A DNA stretch of 64,000 bases, from NCBI GenBank assembly GCA_965276665.1, contig OZ255620.1:1984001-2048000 (forward strand), written 5' to 3'. Both the position numbers and the translations under genes were made by a program. This stretch comes from CAWGJC01 sp965276665. Its GTDB lineage: Bacteria; Pseudomonadota; Alphaproteobacteria; Acetobacterales; Acetobacteraceae. Of the stretch, positions 54,062 to 64,000 are shown one piece after another; positions within the stretch are counted from its first letter, which is position 1; every line of letters starts with the position of its first letter. The notes under the pieces are model-generated. The model saw only the letters and a program-made list of their open reading frames with translations, was not told where the DNA came from and ran no database searches.

Positions 54062-57000
54062 ACGATTTCCCCGCCGCACCGCGCGAGCGCGCGGAATACG
54101 AGCAGCGGCGCGCCTCGAACCCCGCCGTCTCCGCCTTCGTCGCCGCGTCGGCCGGTTCGGGCAAGACCAAGCTGCTCACCGACCGCCTGCTCCGCCTGAT
54201 GCTGGCCGGCGCGGCGCCCGAGCGTATCCAGTGCCTCACCTTCACCAAGGCGGCGGCGGCCGAGATGGCGGTGCGGCTGCAGACCCGGCTCGGCGAGTGG
54301 GTGACGCTCGACGACCCGGCGCTCGATGCGAGGCTGCGGGCGCTCGACGTCGTGCCCGGCGAGGAGATGCGCAAATGCGCCCGCGCCTTGTTCGCCCGGG
54401 TGCTCGACCTGCCGGGCGGGATGCGCATCGGCACCATCCACGCCTTCTGCCAGTCGCTGCTGCGGCGCTTCCCGATCGAGGCGTCGCTATCGCCGCATTT
54501 CCGCCTGCTGGAGGAAGCCGATGCCGGCTTCGCGCTCGACGAGGCGCGGGAGACGGTGCTGGCGAGGCCGAGCGAGACGGTGCTCGCCGCGCTAGACACC
54601 GCCGCCACCCTGCTGCCGGCGAATTCCTTCGGCCGGCTGCTCGCCCGGCTCGAGGGCGAGGGCGCGCGCCTCGCCCCGCTGCTCGCCATGCCGCCGGTCG
54701 CCCGCGCCCGGGCCGTCGCCCGCGCCGCCGGCCTCGGCGACCACACCGACGAGGCGGTGATCGCCGCCGGCGTGCGCTGGCCGGATGAGCCCACGCTGCA
54801 CGCCGCCGCCGGGCGTCTATCGGAGGCCGGATCGCCCAAGGTGCGCGAGCGTGCCCTCCGTCTGCTCGACTGGCTCGCCCTCGACGAGACCACCCGCGCC
54901 GAGCACTGGGCGCATTGGCGCTGCGAGTTCCTGCTGGACAGCGGCGAGCCGCGCGGGCTGCAGGCGCTCGTCAACAAGAAGCTTCTCGATGCCGAGCCCG
55001 GGCTCCGCGACCTGTTCGGCGCCGAGCAGGCCCGCATCGCCGCGGTGGAGGACAGCCGCGCCGCGCTCCGCATGGTGGCGGCGACGCTCGCCCTGCTCGA
55101 CCTCGTGACGCCGATGCTCGCCGATTTCGCGCGCCGCAAGGAAGTGGGGGACCTGCTCGGCTACGACGACCTGATCGCCCGCACCCTCGCGCTGCTCGAC
55201 GAGCCCGGCGCCGCCTGGGTGCTCTACAAGCTCGATGGCGGCCTCGATCACCTGCTGCTCGACGAGGTCCAGGACACCTCCGGCGCGCAGTGGCGCATCG
55301 CCGACGCGCTCACCGCCGAGTTCTTCGCCGGCGCCGGCGCGGCGCCGGATCGCGCGCGCAGCTTCTTCGCCGTCGGCGATCCCAAGCAGTCGATCTACTC
55401 ATTCCAGGGCGCGGATCCGGACGCCTTCGCGCATTGGCGGCAGGTCCACGCCGCCCGCGTCGCCGCCGCCGGACAGGAATGGCGGGACGTGCCGCTCGAT
55501 GTCTCGTTCCGCTCGACCGCGCCGGTGCTCGCGCTGGTGGATGCGGTGTTCCGCGATCCCTCCGCCGCGGCCGGCGTGGTGCCGCCGGGCGAAGCGCTCG
55601 CGCATCGCGCCGACCGCGCCGCGGCCGCCGGCCGGGTCGAGCTCTGGCCGCTCGCGCCGCGGCCCGTGCTCCGCGAGCTCCCGCCCTGGGAAGTGCCGGA
55701 GAAAAACCTCAACCAGACCAGCGCGCCGCAAACCCTCGCCGAGGGGCTGGCCGCCTGGATCGCCGGGCAGACCGACGGCTCGGTGATGCTCGAGAGTCAG
55801 GGCCGACCGCTGGCGCCCGGCGACGTGCTCGTGCTGGTCCGCCGACGCCAGGCCTTCGGCCGGGCGCTGGTGCGGGCGCTGAAGGCGCGCGGCGTGCCGG
55901 TCGCCGGGCTCGACCGCATGGTGCTCACCGAGCAGCCGGCGGTGCAGGATCTGCTCGCCCTCTGCGACACGCTGCTGCTCCCGCGCGACGACCTCGCCCT
56001 CGCCTGCGTGCTGACCAGCCCGCTCGGCGGCCTAGACGATGCCTCCCTGATGGCGCTCGCCGCCGAACGCCACGGGCCGCTCTGGGACACGCTGCGCAGC
56101 CGCGCGGACGAGCGTCCGGAATGGCGCGCCGCCGCCGATTTCATCGCCACCCTGCTCGCCCGCGCCGATTACGCGAGCCCGCACGCCCTGCTCGCCGAGG
56201 CGCTCGGCGCGCTCGGCGGCCGCGCCCGGCTGTTCGCGCGCCTCGGTCCGGAAGCGGCGGAGCCGGTCGACGAGCTGCTGTCCCTCGCCCTCGCCTATGT
56301 CCGCACCCACCCGCCCTCGCTGCAGGGCTTCCTGCACTGGGTCCGGCGCGCGGCCTCGGAGATCAAGCGGGAGCCGGAAGGCGCGGGCGGCGCGGTGCGG
56401 CTGATGACGGTGCACGGCGCGAAAGGCCTGCAGGCGCCGCTCGTCATCCTCCCCGACACCACAGGCCTGCCGCGGGAGGACGAAACCGGGCTGAGCTGGG
56501 GCAGCGATCCGGAAAGCCACGTTCCGGTCCCACTCGCCGCCCCGCTCGCCGTGCCGCTTTGGGCGCCGCGCAAGGAGCTGCGCTCCACCGCCATCAAGGC
56601 GCTCGCGCAGATCGTGCGCGACGCGCAGATGGCCGAGCACAACCGGCTGCTCTATGTCGCCCTCACCCGCGCCGAGGACCGGTTGCTGGTCTGCGGATGG
56701 GCCCCGCGCGGCGACGCCGCCCCCGAGACGAGTTGGTATTCCCTCGTCGCGCGCGGCTTCGCCGCCCTCGGCGCCACATCCTCCCCCTTCGACGCGGTGC
56801 CGGGCGCCTGGGCGGGCGAGTGCCTGGTCCATGCCAGCCCACAGCAGGCCGAGCCGCGCGTTTCCGCCCACACCGAGGTGACCGAAGCCGTCCCGCTGCC
56901 GGGCTGGGCCGGCCAGGCGCCGCATTGGCGCCCCGCCTCGCCGCCCGCCGAGCCGCCGCTCCCGCGCCCCCTCGCTCCGAGCCGCCCGGACGGCGCCGGG

Positions 57001-57564
57001 CTCGGACCGGTGCCGCGCGCCGCCTCACCGGTCGGCCCGGGACCGATCAGCCCCGAACAGCGGTTCCGCCGCGGCCGGCTGATCCACGCCCTGCTACAGC
57101 ACCTGCCCGATGTGCCGCCGGACCAGCGCGCCACCGCAGCCGCGGACTACCTCGCGCGCCCCGCCCACGGGGTCGATCCAGCTTCCGCCTCCCGGATCGC
57201 AGCCGAAACCCTCGCGATCCTCGAGCACCCCGAGCTCGCGCCCCTCTTCGGCCCGGACAGCCGCGCCGAGCTCGCGCTCTCCGGGCTCGCCGGGGGCGCC
57301 GTGATCACCGGCAGCGTCGACCGCATCGCCATCCTGCCGGACCGCGTCCTGCTGGTCGACTTCAAGACCAATCGCGAGCCGCCCGCCGAGATCGCCGCCA
57401 CCCCGGTGCTCTACCTCCGCCAGCTCGCCGCCTACCGCGCCATACTGCACGTCTTATTGCCCGACCGGCCAGTCCGCTGCTTCCTGTGCTGGACCCACGA
57501 ACCGCGGCTCGATGAAATTCCCGCCGCCCTGCTCGACCGCCACGCCCCCGGCGCCCGCGCTTGA
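54058..57564 (+). CDS. addA: AddA, helicase-nuclease subunit of AddAB
   Basis: The 1168-residue UvrD-like helicase starts at GTG (GTGA overlap with addB). Motifs: Walker A AASAGSGKTKLLTDR (~29-43), LTFTKAAAAEM, GTIHAFCQSLLRRFP, LLLDEVQDTSGAQW (~400), FFAVGDPKQSIYSFQGAD, MTVHGAKGLQAPLVILPDT and LLYVALTRAEDRLLVCGW. The C-terminal nuclease has VDRIAILPDRVLLVDFKTNREPP (~1100). Together with AddB it is the RecBCD equivalent. Confidence 0.97.
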   Translation: MNDFPAAPRERAEYEQRRASNPAVSAFVAASAGSGKTKLLTDRLLRLMLAGAAPERIQCLTFTKAAAAEMAVRLQTRLGEWVTLDDPALDARLRALDVVPGEEMRKCARALFARVLDLPGGMRIGTIHAFCQSLLRRFPIEASLSPHFRLLEEADAGFALDEARETVLARPSETVLAALDTAATLLPANSFGRLLARLEGEGARLAPLLAMPPVARARAVARAAGLGDHTDEAVIAAGVRWPDEPTLHAAAGRLSEAGSPKVRERALRLLDWLALDETTRAEHWAHWRCEFLLDSGEPRGLQALVNKKLLDAEPGLRDLFGAEQARIAAVEDSRAALRMVAATLALLDLVTPMLADFARRKEVGDLLGYDDLIARTLALLDEPGAAWVLYKLDGGLDHLLLDEVQDTSGAQWRIADALTAEFFAGAGAAPDRARSFFAVGDPKQSIYSFQGADPDAFAHWRQVHAARVAAAGQEWRDVPLDVSFRSTAPVLALVDAVFRDPSAAAGVVPPGEALAHRADRAAAAGRVELWPLAPRPVLRELPPWEVPEKNLNQTSAPQTLAEGLAAWIAGQTDGSVMLESQGRPLAPGDVLVLVRRRQAFGRALVRALKARGVPVAGLDRMVLTEQPAVQDLLALCDTLLLPRDDLALACVLTSPLGGLDDASLMALAAERHGPLWDTLRSRADERPEWRAAADFIATLLARADYASPHALLAEALGALGGRARLFARLGPEAAEPVDELLSLALAYVRTHPPSLQGFLHWVRRAASEIKREPEGAGGAVRLMTVHGAKGLQAPLVILPDTTGLPREDETGLSWGSDPESHVPVPLAAPLAVPLWAPRKELRSTAIKALAQIVRDAQMAEHNRLLYVALTRAEDRLLVCGWAPRGDAAPETSWYSLVARGFAALGATSSPFDAVPGAWAGECLVHASPQQAEPRVSAHTEVTEAVPLPGWAGQAPHWRPASPPAEPPLPRPLAPSRPDGAGLGPVPRAASPVGPGPISPEQRFRRGRLIHALLQHLPDVPPDQRATAAADYLARPAHGVDPASASRIAAETLAILEHPELAPLFGPDSRAELALSGLAGGAVITGSVDRIAILPDRVLLVDFKTNREPPAEIAATPVLYLRQLAAYRAILHVLLPDRPVRCFLCWTHEPRLDEIPAALLDRHAPGARA

Positions 57565-57619
57565 TCCCTTCCGCGCGCCGCCCCATCTCGACGCCATGGA
57601 TAAGGAGACACAATCCCCC

Positions 57620-57946
57620 ATGAGCGAGAACACCAAGCCTGTCACCGACCAGAGCTTCGCGGCGGACGTGCTGCAGGCACCCGGCCCGGTGCTCGTCGAT
57701 TTCTGGGCGGAATGGTGCGGCCCGTGCAAGATGATCGCCCCGGCCCTCGAGGAGATCGGCAAGGAGCTCCAGGGCAAGCTGACCATCGCCAAGGTGAATA
57801 TCGACGAAAACCCCGTCACCCCCACCAACTACGCCGTCCGCGGCATCCCAACCCTCATCCTGTTCAAGGACGGCAAACCCGCAGCCACCAAAGTCGGCGC
57901 ACTGCCGAAAAGCGCCCTTCGCGACTGGGTGACCTCGAACGTTTGA
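57620..57946 (+). CDS. trxA: Thioredoxin
   Basis: The 108-residue product has the redox site FWAEWCGPCKM, LTIAKVNIDENP, YAVRGIPTLILFKDG and the cis-proline (GIPT). I start at ATG 57620 (MSENTKPVTDQSF), preceded by AAGGAGA; an ATG at 57596 would add eight residues. The TGA at 57944 is part of the outer arm of repeat R2. Downstream of addA as is common in this group. Confidence 0.96.
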   Translation: MSENTKPVTDQSFAADVLQAPGPVLVDFWAEWCGPCKMIAPALEEIGKELQGKLTIAKVNIDENPVTPTNYAVRGIPTLILFKDGKPAATKVGALPKSALRDWVTSNV

Positions 57947-57952
57947 GGGGAA

Positions 57953-58144
57953 GGAAGGCCAGGGGCTCTGCCCCTGGACCCCGCTAAGGGCGGAGCCCTT
58001 AGAACCCGACTGTGGCGAATGGGGAAAGCGGTGGGCAAAGAGGTGGTCGAAACACCTCGTCGCACCGCTTTCCCATTCGCCGTAATGGATTCCAAAGGCT
58101 CTGCCTTTGGCGGGGGTCCAGGGGGCAGAGCCCCCTGGCCTTCC
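57953..58144. repeat. Structured intergenic repeat, copy R2 (192 bp)
   Basis: R2 fills the gap between convergent trxA and GST. Outer arms and inner hairpins are as in R1; the right 60 bp differ from R1 at one base. The core (58014-58082) pairs GGCGAATGGGGAAAGCGGTG with CACCGCTTTCCCATTCGCC and shares only the apical GAGGTG/CACCTC with the R1 core. Both flanking TGA codons sit in the extended terminal arms (TGAGGGG...). Confidence 0.9.
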
Positions 58145-58147
58145 CCC

Positions 58148-58816
58148 TCAAAAGTCGAGATCAGCGTAGTGGGCGGGTGGGGTGACGCCGGGGACGCGGT
58201 CGGCGAGGATGGGGCGGAAGCTGGGGCGGGATTTGATGCGCGCGTACCAGTCTTTGGCGGTTGGGGCGATGGACCAGTCGATATCGCCGACGAAGTCGAG
58301 GGCCGAGATATGGCCGGCGGCGGCGAAGTCGGCGAGGGAGAGCGAGGCGCCGGCCAGCCATTTCCGGGTCTCGGCCAGGTGGCCGAGATATTCGAGGTGG
58401 TTTCTCAGATTGGCGTAGCCCTGGCGGAGGGCGGCGGCGTCGGGATTGCCGCGCCCGGCGAGGCGCTTCATGAACTTCTCCCCGAGCAGGTTGCGGGTGA
58501 CGTCGAACTGGAATTTTCCGTCAAACCAGGCGACGAGGCGGCGCACCTCGACGCGTTCGCCGAGCGTATGCCCCATCAGCGGCGTGTCGGGATAGGCTTC
58601 TTCCAGGTATTCGCAGATCACCCCGGAATCGGCGATGACGAGGCCGTTTTCCTCGATCAGCGTCGGTACGGTGCCGGCTGGGTTGAGATGCAGGTATTCG
58701 GGTCGCCGCTCCCACGTTTTCTCGACCCGCATCTCGAACGGCAGATGCTTTTCGGTGAGAACGAGACGTGTCTTGCGGGAGAACGGCGAGAGCGGAAGGT
58801 GATGGAGCAATCGCAT
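58148..58816 (-). CDS. Glutathione S-transferase family protein
   Basis: The 222-residue product has the GST N-domain (LLHHLPLSPFSRKTRLVLTE; LNPAGTVPTLIEENGLVIADSGVICEYLEE) and an all-helical C-domain (LAGASLSLADFAAAGHISALDFVGD). The SPFSRK serine is the likely glutathione-activating residue. Specific substrate unknown. Its stop is four bases from repeat R2; gltB lies upstream on the same strand after a 65-bp gap. Confidence 0.9.
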   Translation of the reverse strand: MRLLHHLPLSPFSRKTRLVLTEKHLPFEMRVEKTWERRPEYLHLNPAGTVPTLIEENGLVIADSGVICEYLEEAYPDTPLMGHTLGERVEVRRLVAWFDGKFQFDVTRNLLGEKFMKRLAGRGNPDAAALRQGYANLRNHLEYLGHLAETRKWLAGASLSLADFAAAGHISALDFVGDIDWSIAPTAKDWYARIKSRPSFRPILADRVPGVTPPAHYADLDF

Positions 58817-58881
58817 GGCCGGCGATTATTGCATCACCCCCCTGTTCCGCCAATCCGGCCGCGCGTTTTTGCGCGAGCGCC

Positions 58882-63408
<4,527 letters not shown>

Positions 63409-63443
63409 TAATGTGACTCCTGGAGACGGTGTGCAGGGGGAGT

Positions 63444-63618
63444 GGAAGGCCAGGGGCTCTGCCCCTGGCCCCCGCCAAGGGCGTCGCCCTTGGAACCCGG
63501 GACGACATCTCGTGACACGGCCGGCGTCCCGGACTGCGGCCGCATCTGCGCGAAGCGCCACATCGGGGCCGGGGGCCTTTCGGCCCCAGCGGGGTCCAGG
63601 GGCAGCGCCCCTGGCCTT
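63444..63618. repeat. Structured intergenic repeat, copy R4 (175 bp)
   Basis: R4 has outer arms GGAAGGCCAGGGGCTCTG and GGGGCAGCGCCCCTGGCC. The left inner hairpin is AAGGGCGTCGCCCTT; the right one has diverged to GGGGCCTTTCGGCCCC. The core is not clearly palindromic, so this is the most decayed copy. It lies between gltD and gltB, which face the same way. Confidence 0.82.
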
Positions 63619-63631
63619 ATCGCCCCCGCCA

Positions 63632-64000
63632 TCAAGCCGCCGCCATGTCCGCAGCGCCGGCGGCTTCATTTTGTATCCAGGCATCCATCGCCGCCGCCGC
63701 GTCGCGGCCGTCGCGGATGGCCCAGACGACGAGGCTGGCGCCGCGCACGATGTCTCCGGCGGCGAACACGCCGGGCAATGCGGTCATGAAGCTGGAGAAA
63801 TCGACCGCGACGGTGCCCCAGCGGTTGACCGCGAGCTCGGGTTGCTCCCAGAGCGCGGGCAGCGGTTCCGGGTCGAAGCCGAGCGCCTTGATGACGAGTT
63901 CGGCCGGTTCGGTGAAGGAGCTGCCGGGCAGTGGCTCGACCGATTGCCGGCCGGAGGCGTCGGGCAGGCCGAGCCGCATGCGAATGGCGCGCACGCCGCT
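63632..64000 (-). CDS. gltD: Glutamate synthase small subunit, C-terminal part
   Basis: The frame continues past the right edge. The visible 122 residues show the GltD NADPH-domain end: SGVRAIRMRLGLPDASGR, AELVIKALGFDPEP, GTVAVDFSSFMTALPGVFAAGDIVRGASLVVWAIRDGRDAAAAM (FAD/NAD-binding GD motif; quoted in part). GltD passes electrons from NADPH to GltB. Gene order is gltD then gltB with R4 between. Confidence 0.95.
   Translation of the reverse strand, partial: SGVRAIRMRLGLPDASGRQSVEPLPGSSFTEPAELVIKALGFDPEPLPALWEQPELAVNRWGTVAVDFSSFMTALPGVFAAGDIVRGASLVVWAIRDGRDAAAAMDAWIQNEAAGAADMAAA

Noticed and set aside
50912..54079. 1055-codon minus-strand frame
   Set aside because: It is fully antisense to addB and is explained by high third-position GC.
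54915..57515. 866-codon frame inside addA
   Set aside because: It lies out of frame within a gene with all helicase motifs, and its Arg/Ala-rich composition has no recognisable domain.

Overview
The window is a GC-rich chromosomal segment of an alphaproteobacterium, most likely a member of the Acetobacteraceae (Rhodospirillales). The support is the gene order yebC-ruvCAB-ybgC-tolQRAB-pal-cpoB-tilS-ftsH-folP-glmM-thiD, the block tsaE - NTP-transferase-like gene - addB - addA - trxA, and a membrane GMC dehydrogenase with a Tat-exported small subunit and a tri-heme cytochrome c. The genus cannot be fixed from sequence alone. I found no rRNA, tRNA, CRISPR array, prophage or transposase. Genes are packed tightly, with many four-base start/stop overlaps (ATGA, GTGA).

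Layout. 1-6.6 kb: an RND efflux operon (partial adaptor plus two different permeases, MdtABC style). 6.6-10.3 kb (minus): cytochrome c / GMC flavoprotein / gamma subunit of a periplasmic dehydrogenase. 10.4-12.1 kb: zeta-type GST (maleylacetoacetate isomerase-like) and a BKACE (DUF849) protein. 12.1-17.7 kb: proline-repeat lipoprotein, orphan Tat-exported sugar-binding protein, enolase-superfamily sugar-acid dehydratase, RmuC, glycine-rich exported protein, small ABM monooxygenase. 17.7-25.3 kb: repeat copy R1, a second ABM protein, an amidase relic, dnaB, then a four-carbon acid sugar kinase and a PdxA2-type dehydrogenase separated by a 2.9-kb opposite-strand gene for a repetitive type-I-secretion-like protein. 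25.2-30.7 kb: DHA2 MFS pump coupled to a family-5 solute-binding protein, ComB-like phosphatase, broken amino-acid ABC permease, MscS channel. 30.9-46.2 kb: a 16-gene minus-strand housekeeping block for recombination, the Tol-Pal envelope machine, tRNA modification, FtsH, folate, amino sugar and thiamine synthesis. 46.2-50 kb: repeat R3, a FAH-family sugar-acid enzyme, two hypothetical genes, an MHS-type MFS importer. 50-58 kb: tsaE, a MurU-like protein without its catalytic N-terminal motif, addB, addA, trxA, repeat R2. 58-64 kb: GST, gltB, repeat R4, partial gltD.

The most unusual feature is a dispersed family of four structured intergenic elements (R1 17721-17926, R3 46219-46397, R2 57953-58144, R4 63444-63618), about 175-206 bp each. 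Outer arms are conserved inverted repeats. In R1 and R2 the central cores differ in sequence, yet each core is self-complementary. All four abut or nearly abut the stop codon of at least one neighbouring gene. Other points are four junctions where the downstream gene seems to start at a TTG, CTG or ATT codon overlapping the upstream stop, an eroded MurU homologue kept inside a translationally coupled operon, and two DnaA-box-like sites just before dnaB.

Metabolically the accessory genes point to sugar acids and related carboxylates: GMC dehydrogenase, enolase-type dehydratase, FAH-family dehydratase, four-carbon acid sugar kinase/PdxA2 and two binding proteins without ABC partners. Substrates cannot be assigned from sequence.
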